Assembly (NCBI RefSeq): GCF_000092065.1
Contig: NC_009363.1
Coordinates: 186,001-250,000 of the forward strand
Source of the DNA: Ostreococcus lucimarinus CCE9901
Lineage: Eukaryota; Chlorophyta; Mamiellophyceae; Mamiellales; Bathycoccaceae
Reading direction: 5' to 3'
Length of the DNA stretch: 64,000 bases
Position 1 is the stretch's first letter. The number at the start of each line of letters is the position of its first letter. The notes below the pieces were generated by a model, which did not search any database, was not told the DNA's origin, and worked only from the letters and a program-made list of their open reading frames with translations. A program made the translations under genes and the position numbers. Below, piece after piece: positions 1 through 8,594 of the stretch.

Positions 1-204
1 CTGAGCGCTTCGTTTCGCCACGCCGTTTCCTGCGCATCAAATACAACAGTACGTCAATCCTCGGTTCTCATCTCGTCCGATCGACGTAGATGCGAAACAA
101 CCTGCTCTCGCGCGTGGAACACTTCTCGGCGAAGCATCGGCGATGACTGATAGAGGTATCGCATTGCGGCTCTGCGGACGAACGAACGAACGAAAAAACG
201 ATGA

Positions 205-575
205 TTAATCACTCGCCTGTTCTTCATCTGGCACGGTGACTGGGTAGAAATCGCCCATCAACGCGCTCACGCTGTCCGAAGCCGGAAAAGTTCTGCGCCA
301 CACGTCAACGAAACGAACGACGCGAGCGCGAGCGCGCGCGCGACGCCTCGAAACGAAACGCACCCCGGAATCACGTGCACCACCCGGCACTCGTCTCGTT
401 CGCTCGTCGCGAGATTTTCGATGAACCATCGAACCATTGGAACCGTGGTCTTCGCGCAGTCGACGCCCAAGATCCAAATCTTCCGCGCGCGTCCCGCTCG
501 ACACGCGCACGCCGCGCCGCACGAGCAATTTTCATCGCAGTCCCCTCCGCACGCGCACGTCGCGCAGTCGCACAT
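205..575 (-). CDS. Spliced USP-like protein with Cys-rich N terminus (3' end uncertain)
   Basis: Not one open frame. Exon 1 is 364-575, starting at an ATG; the donor reads GTGCGT at 363-358. Exon 2 is 205-292 after a GCGCAG acceptor preceded by a TTGAC branch-like site. This gives 99 residues ending in TAA at 205. The first 25 residues hold nine cysteines (CDCATCAC and similar), like a metallothionein. Next comes KIWILGVDCAKTTVPM and RVVHVIPG, which resemble the first beta-alpha-beta unit of universal stress proteins. A normal USP domain is longer, and sequence from 1 to 170 on the minus strand also looks spliced and coding (AMRYLYQSS, then an intron-like GTTGTT...GCGCAG), so the gene may continue past the window edge. 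It is divergent from the kinase gene at 816. The family assignment is inference. Confidence 0.45.
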
Positions 576-815
576 CGGCGTCGGTGGCGTCGTCGTCTTC
601 GTCGTCTTCGTCGTCTTCGTTTCGCTCGTCTTCGCGTCGCGCGTCGTTTCGCTCGCGTCCTCGCGCGCGCCGTTTTACCGGTCGCCGCGCCGTCCCTCGA
701 CTTTCGCCGTTTTCGCCGTTTCGCGTCGCGGCGCCCGAGACGCGGCGCGCGCGCCCGCGCGCGCCAGGCGGCGACGCGTCCGCGCGCGACGACGACGACG
801 GCGACGGCGACGGCG

Positions 816-1526
816 ATGGCGGACGACGCCGGCGACGCCGTCGCGAACCCCGCGAGCGCGATGCGCGCGCTCGGCGTCGACGACGCCGCGCGCGCGCTGT
901 CGCAGGGCGCCGAAGCGCGCGTCTTCGCGCTCGAATTCTGCGGGCGGGACGCGATTTGTAAGCAGCGATTCGCGAAAAAGTACCGCTTGCCGGCGCTGGA
1001 CGAACGGCTGACGCGAGCGAGATTGGTGGGAGAGGCGAGGGCGATCGTGCGGGCGCGAAAACTGGGCGTGCGAGCGCCGATGGTGCTGCACGTGGACGCG
1101 AACGAGGCGTGCGTGTACATGGAACGCGTGGCGGGCGTGGCGCTGAAGGAGGCGCTGCGGCGAGAGACGTGCACGAGGGAAGACATCGCGAGGTACGGAA
1201 GAGAGATCGGAGAGGCGATAAGTAAATTGCACGACGGCGGTCTCGTGCACGGGGACTTGACGACGAGTAATTTCATGGTGAGAGACGACGACGGCGCCGT
1301 CGTCGTCATCGATTTCGGTTTGAGCTACCCTAGCGCGGTGCCCGAAGACAAGGGCGTGGATTTATACGTTCTCGAGCGCGCCATCAACGCCGCGCACCCA
1401 TCGCAAACCGAGCTGTTCGATGAAATCATAGCGACGTACAAAAAAACGTCAAAGATGTGGTGCGCGACGCTGAATAGATTCGCCGAGGTTCGCGCGAGAG
1501 GACGCAAACGCTCGATGGTGGGTTAA
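816..1526 (+). CDS. KEOPS complex kinase Bud32/PRPK (TP53RK homologue)
   Basis: 236 residues, close to the usual length of about 250 for this atypical protein kinase/ATPase. In the family it supports the KEOPS complex that makes t6A in ANN-decoding tRNAs. Visible motifs are a glycine-poor N lobe with EARVFALEF, then HGDLTTSNFM as catalytic loop (about residue 144) and DFGLS (about 165). The C terminus RARGRKRSMVG matches the Arg-rich tail that is conserved in Bud32. The frame stays open upstream to a GTG at 375, but that part is Arg/Ala low complexity; the ATG at 816 gives a family-like start (MADDAG). It lies head to head with the USP-like gene. No Kae1 or Cgi121 partner is in the window. 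Confidence 0.9.
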   Translation: MADDAGDAVANPASAMRALGVDDAARALSQGAEARVFALEFCGRDAICKQRFAKKYRLPALDERLTRARLVGEARAIVRARKLGVRAPMVLHVDANEACVYMERVAGVALKEALRRETCTREDIARYGREIGEAISKLHDGGLVHGDLTTSNFMVRDDDGAVVVIDFGLSYPSAVPEDKGVDLYVLERAINAAHPSQTELFDEIIATYKKTSKMWCATLNRFAEVRARGRKRSMVG

Positions 1527-1769
1527 AAAATCCCTCGCGCCTCGTTTTCAGCGCGCGCGTGTCACACTCATAGTCTTAGGCATCACTCTTCCCATCATTT
1601 TCCGTTTTCGCGCGTTCGAGCGATGCGAGTGTCGATGTGACGCCGATTCGCCAAACGCGGCCTCGCGCCAGCTTTGGCTATCCACACATCCTATCCAACC
1701 GCGCGCCATCGCGCCACTTCCATTCGCGTCTTCGCGTTTCCGCGCCCGAGCGCTCGCGCGCATCGAACG

Positions 1770-2813
1770 ATGGAAGCCATGTCGTGCGTCACGCGCGCCC
1801 GCATCGCGTGCGTCGCACCCACGGCGTCGAAACCGCGCGCATCGTGCGCCGCCGCCCGACGATCGATGACGACACCCATCGCGCAGCCGCGATCGTCCAC
1901 GAAACGCACCGCCGTGACGTCGAACGCGACGAACGAAGCGACGGAGAGCGAGATAAAAAAGCTCACCACGGATTGGCAGATCGATTTCTGCTCTCGACCG
2001 CTTCGTGACGATCGAGGGAAGAAGGTTTGGGAACTCTTGGTGACGGACGACGCGAGAACCTTTGAGCACGCGGAGTACTTTCCGAATAATCGAATCAATA
2101 GCGTTGAACTGGCGCGAGCGCTCGAACGAGTGATGGCGGAAAAGAAGGAAAAACCGAGACGATTCAAGTTCTTTCGGGCGCAGATGCAGACGATCATCTC
2201 TAGGGCGTGCAATGAGGTTGACGTCCAACCGTTGGCGAGCCGTCGATGCCAGACGATGACCAAGTGGCTGAACGAACGAGTGGAGAATGTGTACAAGAAA
2301 CATCCCGGGTACGATGCCAGTGCGCCTCCGTTGATGGCGTTCGAAGCAACGGCACCGAAGCGATTGCCCGATGCGTTGAGAGGGGAGTCGTGGGCGTTCG
2401 TCGCGTTGCCTTTGGTCGGGGTGCGGGAAGAGATGGAACAAGTCAAGCGAGGACGCGTCTTTGGCGCGACGTTGGAAATTGATGAAAACTTACCGGACGA
2501 TACGTTAATTCCCGGAATCGCGGTGTACACGTCTCGTGCTGCCGCGCTCGCGGGATGGACAAAGGGTTTAGAGCTCGCGTGCATCTCTTCCGACACGCAA
2601 ACGAGCTCAATCGTGTTGGAAACTGGGGTGAATGATTCGTGGTCGTACGCGTTTTTCCGCAAGTCGCCCGAGTTGACCAAAGAGGCCAAGGAGTGGGAGG
2701 AAGTAAAGCGCGCGTGCAATGGGTTACATTTCCTCGCCATTCAAACCGACGAGGAAGCGGAGGCGACGGATGGGTTTTGGATATTGCAAGACTCTGACCC
2801 CGCGAAATTTTAG
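1770..2813 (+). CDS. TAB2/ATAB2-type chloroplast RNA-binding protein
   Basis: 347 residues. The TAB2 family binds plastid mRNA and is required for translation of photosystem I reaction-centre messages (psaB in Chlamydomonas). About 60 Arg/Ser/Ala-rich N-terminal residues look like a plastid transit peptide. The family hallmark follows, WQIDFCSRPLRDDRGKKVWE at about residue 69, and the C terminus ends with GFWILQDSDP, the usual FW.L..D..P tail. The ATG at 1770 is the first that gives a compact transit peptide (MEAMSCVTRARIACV); the open frame to 1674 begins with a non-ATG codon. It lies between the Bud32 and GAA1 genes, all on the plus strand, with only 55 bp to the next ATG. Confidence 0.88.
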   Translation: MEAMSCVTRARIACVAPTASKPRASCAAARRSMTTPIAQPRSSTKRTAVTSNATNEATESEIKKLTTDWQIDFCSRPLRDDRGKKVWELLVTDDARTFEHAEYFPNNRINSVELARALERVMAEKKEKPRRFKFFRAQMQTIISRACNEVDVQPLASRRCQTMTKWLNERVENVYKKHPGYDASAPPLMAFEATAPKRLPDALRGESWAFVALPLVGVREEMEQVKRGRVFGATLEIDENLPDDTLIPGIAVYTSRAAALAGWTKGLELACISSDTQTSSIVLETGVNDSWSYAFFRKSPELTKEAKEWEEVKRACNGLHFLAIQTDEEAEATDGFWILQDSDPAKF

Positions 2814-2868
2814 CCACGAACGACGCTTGACTTATGATATTACCTTACACCTTAGACGTCACAACGAG

Positions 2869-4725
2869 ATGTCCGCATCACCACGCGAGAAGATCAAGCG
2901 CCTCGCCGTGGCATGCGTGCGACGCGGCTCGTTCATCTCGCTCTGTCTCTACGTCCTCGGCCTCGTCGTCGCCTCGCTCGCGCCGTCGCTCGCGAGAGAC
3001 GTCTACGTGGATGAGAATGCATTCCTCGTAGGCTCCACGCACGCGACGTTTGACGACCTCGACGGCGCGCGCGCGGATGATTACGTCGAGACATTGACTA
3101 AAATCACGTTCGACGCCCGATCGCGGGCGCGAACGACGCGTGAGCGCTTGGAATGGGTTTTAAACGCCCTCGATGAGCGCGGCTTTGAGAGTTACAAATC
3201 ATGGCTCGACGGCGCTGGTGACTTGTTCAACGTCCACGGCGTCGCTCGCGCGGCGCGAGGGAACGGACGAGAATCGATGGCGTTGGTCACGGTCCTGGGT
3301 GACGGTGACGCTGACGCTGAGGCGGCGACGGTCGGATTGGCGTTGCGCGCGTTTGAGAAGATTGGTCGCGCTCCGTGGTTGGCGAAGGATTTAATGTGGG
3401 TCTGCGTCGATGGCTCGCGAGGAGAGATCGATGGGACGATGGCTTGGTTAAAGACGTATTATTCATCTAGCGTTGGGGACTTGGGTGGGGGATTTGAGCG
3501 CGCGGGGGCGATACAGCAGGCGTTTGTGTTTCGCGCGGCGAACCGTGGCGCCGCGGCGTCGGCGGTGCGCGTCAAGTTGGAGGGTTGGAATGGGGCATAT
3601 CCGAATCAAGACATATTTACGATGTTTCGTAGCATCGTGGAGACGTACCCTGTGAGCATGAGAGTAAGCTTGGAGTCGGATGTCGAGGTGCGAGAAGATG
3701 ATCTTTCGCGCTGGAGTTTGATGAAATCGACGGCGCGCTTCATGTGGCGCGCCGCCACGGGAATTCCTTCGGGTGCGCACGCCGCGTTCAAGGCGCACTC
3801 AATCGATGCGATTAGTTTCGAAGCGATCGAACGTCAACAAGACGCTTACGTGCGAAGCGGTTTGCGAGCGTACGTCACTTTGGGACAGATGCTTGAACTT
3901 ACGTTTCGAGCGTGCAACAACTTGCTCGAGCTCTTGCATCACAGTTGCTTTTATTATATCTTGCTCGGTCCAAACAAGTTTCTTGGCATAGCAGAGTACA
4001 TCGCGCCGCAAGCAATTCTTCTCGTCAGTCTTTTACTCACCGCGTTGAAAATGACGACGTTCGGGATGGAAGATACGTCGTCAACAAGCGATGGCGAAAC
4101 GCGAATGTCACATGATTGGTTTGCGGCAATATCGAAACTTTCCTTGGCACTCGTGTTCGGTGCCATCGTAGGTACGAGTTGCGTTTCATTGCATTTGAGG
4201 GAGCTAAATCACGTGACGGTGACTTTGGGTACAGTCGCCGTCGCATTCATCGCTTTCATTACCTTTTTACGCTTGACACTCGACGGCGAGGCGTCTCCGG
4301 TTCGCTCGACGACAAAGGTTTGCGACGTTACCATCGTCCGACAAGAGCAGTGGGTCGGTGTGAAAGTGATCAACATCGCGTGGTTGCTATTTACGATGAG
4401 TGCGTGTACGTTTTTCAACTTCGCTCTCGCGTTTTTAACCACCGTGGCGTTAGCGCCCGCGTGCTTGCTCTGCGCGCCGAGCGGCGACGCCGCGAAACGA
4501 AACCGCGCAGTTGCGGTTCTCGGCGCGCTTCCGCCGACATGGATGTTCGTTCTCAGCCGTTTTGCTGGATCACCGGTGTACGAGTCTTTCGGTCTGCTCG
4601 CCGAACACCACGTACGTTGGAAAACGTTCGCGTTGCCAGTCGTCTTTGGCATCGCGTTCCCGGTGCTGTTAATTTGTTTTGATGTTGCGCGTTCTCCAGT
4701 GAAATCGAAAACAAAAAAGGCTTAG
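2869..4725 (+). CDS. GPI transamidase subunit GAA1 (GPAA1)
   Basis: 618 residues, matching the usual GPAA1 length of about 620. GAA1 is the ER membrane subunit of the GPI transamidase, with an M28-peptidase-like lumenal domain that presents the GPI lipid for attachment to protein C termini. One N-terminal membrane segment is visible (SLCLYVLGLVVASLAPSLA), followed by a long lumenal domain containing ESMALVTVLGDGDAD and KDLMWVCVDG, then several hydrophobic segments from about residue 380 to the end. The ATG at 2869 (MSASPREK) places the membrane anchor about 20 residues from the start; the upstream extension overlaps TAB2 coding sequence and is rejected. It converges on the hydrolase gene, 75 bp away. 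Confidence 0.88.
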   Translation: MSASPREKIKRLAVACVRRGSFISLCLYVLGLVVASLAPSLARDVYVDENAFLVGSTHATFDDLDGARADDYVETLTKITFDARSRARTTRERLEWVLNALDERGFESYKSWLDGAGDLFNVHGVARAARGNGRESMALVTVLGDGDADAEAATVGLALRAFEKIGRAPWLAKDLMWVCVDGSRGEIDGTMAWLKTYYSSSVGDLGGGFERAGAIQQAFVFRAANRGAAASAVRVKLEGWNGAYPNQDIFTMFRSIVETYPVSMRVSLESDVEVREDDLSRWSLMKSTARFMWRAATGIPSGAHAAFKAHSIDAISFEAIERQQDAYVRSGLRAYVTLGQMLELTFRACNNLLELLHHSCFYYILLGPNKFLGIAEYIAPQAILLVSLLLTALKMTTFGMEDTSSTSDGETRMSHDWFAAISKLSLALVFGAIVGTSCVSLHLRELNHVTVTLGTVAVAFIAFITFLRLTLDGEASPVRSTTKVCDVTIVRQEQWVGVKVINIAWLLFTMSACTFFNFALAFLTTVALAPACLLCAPSGDAAKRNRAVAVLGALPPTWMFVLSRFAGSPVYESFGLLAEHHVRWKTFALPVVFGIAFPVLLICFDVARSPVKSKTKKA

Positions 4726-4800
4726 TATTAGTAGCCGCTCAGTAGAGATAGCTTAGAATTGGCATATGAATATAGAAAGAGTGAATGAGTTCTCTAATTG

Positions 4801-6219
4801 TCAACGCGCGGGCACAGGGTCTACTTTCGTGTCCGTTTCGACTTTCGCGTTCGGCGATTTTTTCAATTCGAGCAACGCCTCGAAAAATTGCATCACCACG
4901 GCGTCCGGCCAAGGCGCGCCGAACGGCGCTTCTGGACCCGCCTCCCATCCCAAATGACCGCCGCTTTCAGTTTCAAGCAAAATCACATTTGGATTTTCCT
5001 CGATGATCGCGCGAGGGATTGAATCGGCGATGGCGATTGGGTCGTCGCGCGCCTGCACCGTCATCAACGGGACGCGAACGTCGCCAATCTTATTCTTGCT
5101 CCCAGAATATTCGTAATACGCATCCACGGACGGAAATCCGAAAGTAACTCGCGTGATTGCTTCGTCGAAATCCCTCACCGTCTTCGCCGCCTTGACGAGC
5201 TCGGGATTGTACTTCGGTAACCCCGCGAAGAGGTTCTCGTGCGGCGCGAAGAGCTTGCGCATGTTCTTCGCCATGGCTTGACTGTACACTTTACCGAAAA
5301 ACCCACTCTCGAGCGCAGTGTCGCACGCGTTCAAGTCGAACGGATTGCACAGCGCCGCAGCACCGGTGACTTTCGCGTTTTCTCCCTCTTCTCCGAGGAA
5401 ATTCGTCAAAATGTTTGCCCCGAGCGACCAACCGATGGCGAAGAGCGGCGCGTCTGGGTATCGTTCGCGAAGCGTGTTCACGACGTGCCTGATATCGCCC
5501 GTGTACGATGCGCTGTAAAATTGCGGCGTCGTCAGCGGCGATTCCGAGGTGCCGCGGCAGTTGAACGCGACGCATCGAAATCCGCGCGCCCTGGCGCGCT
5601 TTAAAAAATGCTTCAAGTACTTGTCGTGCGACCCGCCGGCGATGCCCGACATCAGCACCAACACCGGCGCGTCGGCGGCGATTCGAGCGTGATGCACCGC
5701 CAACCTTCGACGCACGAGCGCGCTCTGATCGAACACCCGACGCACGAACGGCGGTCCGCGCCGCTCAATCTCGCACGCTTCCTCCCCCGAGTCCTCGTAT
5801 TCGCTCAAATCCGCGTCCCCGTCCACGCTCATCGGCCAGTCCAGGGTCGCGTGTCCGCCGTCCGGCATCGCCAACACCTCCCGCTGATACGCCACGTTCA
5901 AATCCCGCCTGAGCAACGAACTCAAAATCGTGCTCGCGTGCCTATTTTTCAACCACGCGACCGCGTCGTACCCTCGCTCCAAGATGGCCCCGCACTTGTC
6001 CAGCACGTACGCGTTTCGCTTCGTCCGCCGCGCCGTCACCCTCACCTCGCTCGTCTCCCGCGCGCTTCCCAGCGCGCACCACGCCGCGCACGCCGTCGCC
6101 GCGACCGCCATCCCCGCGATCGCCCCTCCCGGCGGTCCCAGCGCCGCCGTCGTCGTCGCCGCGCCTCGCCGTCCCGTCGTCGTCGCGCCTCCTCGCGTCC
6201 ACGTCGTCCCGCGCGCCAT
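4801..6219 (-). CDS. EMB8/YheT-type alpha/beta hydrolase
   Basis: 472 residues. The fold shows a GWSLGAN nucleophile elbow (about residue 261), an acidic residue in QARDDPI (about 391) and the catalytic histidine in GGHLGW (about 420), the order expected for the ABHD1/3, EMB8 and YheT group. VFNCRGTSESPLTTP, here read as AFNCRGTSES, and the NRHASTILSSL segment before the fold are typical of this group. A hydrophobic stretch (IAGMAVAATACAAWCAL) near residue 35 could anchor it in a membrane or be part of a plastid leader. The open frame extends to 7278, but that part is Ser-rich low complexity antisense to the next gene. An internal ATG at residue 37 is an alternative start. Substrate unknown. 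Confidence 0.82.
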   Translation of the reverse strand: MARGTTWTRGGATTTGRRGAATTTAALGPPGGAIAGMAVAATACAAWCALGSARETSEVRVTARRTKRNAYVLDKCGAILERGYDAVAWLKNRHASTILSSLLRRDLNVAYQREVLAMPDGGHATLDWPMSVDGDADLSEYEDSGEEACEIERRGPPFVRRVFDQSALVRRRLAVHHARIAADAPVLVLMSGIAGGSHDKYLKHFLKRARARGFRCVAFNCRGTSESPLTTPQFYSASYTGDIRHVVNTLRERYPDAPLFAIGWSLGANILTNFLGEEGENAKVTGAAALCNPFDLNACDTALESGFFGKVYSQAMAKNMRKLFAPHENLFAGLPKYNPELVKAAKTVRDFDEAITRVTFGFPSVDAYYEYSGSKNKIGDVRVPLMTVQARDDPIAIADSIPRAIIEENPNVILLETESGGHLGWEAGPEAPFGAPWPDAVVMQFFEALLELKKSPNAKVETDTKVDPVPAR

Positions 6220-6377
6220 CGTCCCGCCCCGTCGTCCCCGCGCCGTCGTCGCGCGCCGACGCGGACGCGAGGACGTCACCGGCGTCGCCCGCGCCGCGCG
6301 CGCGCGCATCCGTCGTCGCGCGCCGCGCTCTGGCGCGCGGCCGCGCGTGCGACGGTCGCACACTGTTTGCGCACACA

Positions 6378-6422
6378 GCGGTCGGTCGGACGACCCTCGA
6401 CGGCCCCCGTCCGACCGACCGC
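6378..6422. repeat. 14-bp perfect inverted repeat in a divergent promoter
   Basis: GCGGTCGGTCGGAC and its exact reverse complement are separated by 17 bp, within the 298-bp spacer between the starts of the hydrolase (-) and SAP30-like (+) genes. It could be a binding site for a dimeric factor shared by both genes, or an mRNA hairpin if transcription starts upstream of it. Nothing else is obvious in this spacer apart from high GC. Confidence 0.6.
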
Positions 6423-6517
6423 GATCCGAGCGTATGCGCGAACAGTGCGCGATGTCATTTCGACGACGGCGCGCGCGATTCGAACGTCCCGCGCGCCGCG
6501 CCACACGGCGACGCGCG

Positions 6518-7597
6518 ATGGGCGATCGCGACGCGAAGCGCCAGCGCGGCGCGCGGCGTCCGCGCGCGCAGTCCGACGACATGGACGACCTGCTCGGCGC
6601 CGCGGGCGTGGACGCGCGCGACGACGGACGCGAGGACGACGACGACCGGGGACGCGCGATCGACGGCGACGACGACGACGACGACGACGGGACGCGCGAG
6701 GCGAGCGATGGACGACGAGCGGAAGAAGACGCGAGCGGGAGCGATTCTCGCGCGAAGGGGGCGCGGGACGGCGGCGAAAGCGGCGAGACGCGACGGGAGG
6801 ACGACGACGAGGGGGGACGCGATCCGGGGCGCGAAGACGACGACGACGACGACGAAGACGTGATGGACGCGGAGTGCGGGGAGGAGGAGGAGGGAAGCGA
6901 TGGCGACGCGCGCGAGGAGGACCAGGGGAATAAGACGAACGCGAGGAAGCGAGGGCGGAAACCGAAGGCGGCGAACGAGGAGGGCGCGCGCGGAGACGCG
7001 GACGCGGAGGCGAGCCTGCCGAAACGGACCGAGGTGACCATCACGGGGAACGCGCGAACGAAGGCGGAGTTGATCGGGATGAAGGGCGTAGTGAAGAAAT
7101 CGTTGCCGTCGGGTGGGTGGCATCGGTTGGTGTTGGAAAATGGGCGCGAAGTGCGCGTGCGAAGAAGCGCGTTGACGGCGTCGGAGACGGGGCGCGGAGA
7201 CGAGGAGGGCGAACAGGGCGAAGACGACGACGACGAGGACGACGAGGATGAGGACGACGGCGACGATAAAGACAACATGGCGACTAGAGCTCGACGACCG
7301 ACGCGCGTTCCTGGAAACGGACCTCCGAGCCAGGCGGCGGCGGCGGCGATGAAGCGCCTGCAAGAACGTCGCCGAAGCGCGCGTCCGAACTGTCAATCGA
7401 ACTTCGAGCGTCTGACGCTTTCAACTTTACAAAAGTACAAGAAAGCGTACGAAATGGAAGCCAACCCGGAGACGGACGGCGATAAGAATGCGCTCGTGCA
7501 CGAGGTCGGCAAGCACTTCATGCAGCAAAAGCTCGACGAACAAAAAGTGTTGCAAGCGTTCATGTGCGCCGTGGCGGACACGACGCAGATTGGATAA
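6518..7597 (+). CDS. SAP30-like Sin3-HDAC complex subunit
   Basis: 359 residues. The first half is a long Asp/Glu/Arg-rich disordered tract. A small beta-rich segment (GMKGVVKKSLPSGGWHRLVL, about residues 187-225) resembles a KOW/DNA-contact module. After a basic patch (TRARRPTRVP), residues 290-355 match the SAP30 Sin3-binding domain: LSTLQKYKKAYEME, then LVHEVGKHFMQQKLDEQKVL. In the family this helical domain docks on the PAH3 region of Sin3 to build histone deacetylase complexes. The ATG at 6518 (MGDRDAKRQRG) was chosen because it starts right at the acidic region; ATGs further upstream lie in Arg/Pro low complexity shared with the antisense gene. It converges on U2A'. Confidence 0.75.
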   Translation: MGDRDAKRQRGARRPRAQSDDMDDLLGAAGVDARDDGREDDDDRGRAIDGDDDDDDDGTREASDGRRAEEDASGSDSRAKGARDGGESGETRREDDDEGGRDPGREDDDDDDEDVMDAECGEEEEGSDGDAREEDQGNKTNARKRGRKPKAANEEGARGDADAEASLPKRTEVTITGNARTKAELIGMKGVVKKSLPSGGWHRLVLENGREVRVRRSALTASETGRGDEEGEQGEDDDDEDDEDEDDGDDKDNMATRARRPTRVPGNGPPSQAAAAAMKRLQERRRSARPNCQSNFERLTLSTLQKYKKAYEMEANPETDGDKNALVHEVGKHFMQQKLDEQKVLQAFMCAVADTTQIG

Positions 7598-7638
7598 TAA
7601 AATTTTAATCATCGAGTCTAGCGGTTTTTCACATTCTT

Positions 7639-8376
7639 CTAAATCCTAAGGTCGGAAGGCACCACGCCGCTCTTGAGAGCGTTCTCCAACCGACTCACTT
7701 CTTCGAGGGTCTCCGCGTTGGCAATCGCCACCTTGAGCGCCGTGAGTTGTTCCGGCGTCGGCCCGCTCGGTTTAGCGTCCTTCTTCGTCTCATCCTTTGT
7801 CTCCTCCAACCCATCGCCCGGGGTAAACGTCTTCGCCCGCTGCGCCGCGCCATCATCCGCCCCGAACGTCTTCTCCGCCTCCTCGCGTTCGCTCGCGCGC
7901 ACCTTTTGAAAATCCAGCGTCTTCAACGCCTTGCACTTGTAAATCACGTACAACCGATAGTTCTCCTTCGCGCACACCGGATTCCCACACAACGTCAGCA
8001 TCTTCAACTTCTTCAGCGAACCCAACCCATCGCAATCTCCCAAGTTCCGCAGCGCGTTATTCGTCAGCGTCAGCGTCGTCAGCGCCGGCGTCGCCCTCGC
8101 CAGTTCCTCCCCGTTCACCCTCGCGATTCGATTATTCCCGAACATCAGCGTCTTACACCGCGGCATCGACGGCAAATTCTCCAGCCTCACGACGTCGTTC
8201 CCCGTGAAATCGTACGCGTCGTACTGATCCCGCGCCGTCGCCAAGTTTTCCAGTCGCCCAATCCTCCGCCCCCGCAGGTCGATTTCGTGCTCGCCGAGCG
8301 GGTTATACCGTCGATCGGCGTCCGCGATGACGTCCGCGGTCAGCCGGTCGCTCGCGGCGTTCGCGTCGGCGTGCAT
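7639..8376 (-). CDS. U2 small nuclear ribonucleoprotein A' (U2A')
   Basis: 245 residues, near the usual 240-255. U2A' is a leucine-rich-repeat protein that pairs with U2B'' on stem-loop IV of U2 snRNA in the spliceosome. The family N terminus is recognisable as RLTADVIADADRRYNPLGEHEIDLRG, here broken after the ADRR part for length; the LRRs follow (IGRLENLATARDQYDAYDFT, TLMFGNNRIARV, TLTLTNNALRNLGD), and the LRR cap has GNPVCAKENYRLYVIYK. The start at 8376 is the closest ATG before LTADVI; the extension to 8487 is Arg-rich. It lies head to head with the unknown gene at 8595. Confidence 0.9.
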   Translation of the reverse strand: MHADANAASDRLTADVIADADRRYNPLGEHEIDLRGRRIGRLENLATARDQYDAYDFTGNDVVRLENLPSMPRCKTLMFGNNRIARVNGEELARATPALTTLTLTNNALRNLGDCDGLGSLKKLKMLTLCGNPVCAKENYRLYVIYKCKALKTLDFQKVRASEREEAEKTFGADDGAAQRAKTFTPGDGLEETKDETKKDAKPSGPTPEQLTALKVAIANAETLEEVSRLENALKSGVVPSDLRI

Positions 8377-8594
8377 CGCGCGCGCCTCCGCGCGTTCCTC
8401 GCGCGCCGCGCGCGGAGTGCCGACGCCGCGCGTCGATCGGGGCGACGCCGCGCCGTCGTCGCGACCGACCCCGTCGTGTCGAGTCACGACTCGCCGCGAT
8501 CGACAGACCCCCTCGCGTTCGAATCACGACCCGTCGAACGGCGATCGGGGACATTCGGCATTCGTCGCCCCGCGGCACGCGCGCGCGCGGCGCG

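Noticed and set aside
371-1309. 312-aa minus-strand frame across the Bud32 gene
   Set aside because: Antisense to a well-supported kinase; composition is low complexity and it conflicts with the spliced USP-like gene.
6460-6510. TTCGAA-containing segment resembling a tRNA T-arm
   Set aside because: The flanking stem does not pair and no acceptor or anticodon arm fits; the similar motif near 8515 also fails.
6220-7278. Minus-strand extension of the EMB8-like gene (poly-Ser)
   Set aside because: It is the mirror of the Asp-rich frame of the SAP30-like gene; no domain and no conserved start.
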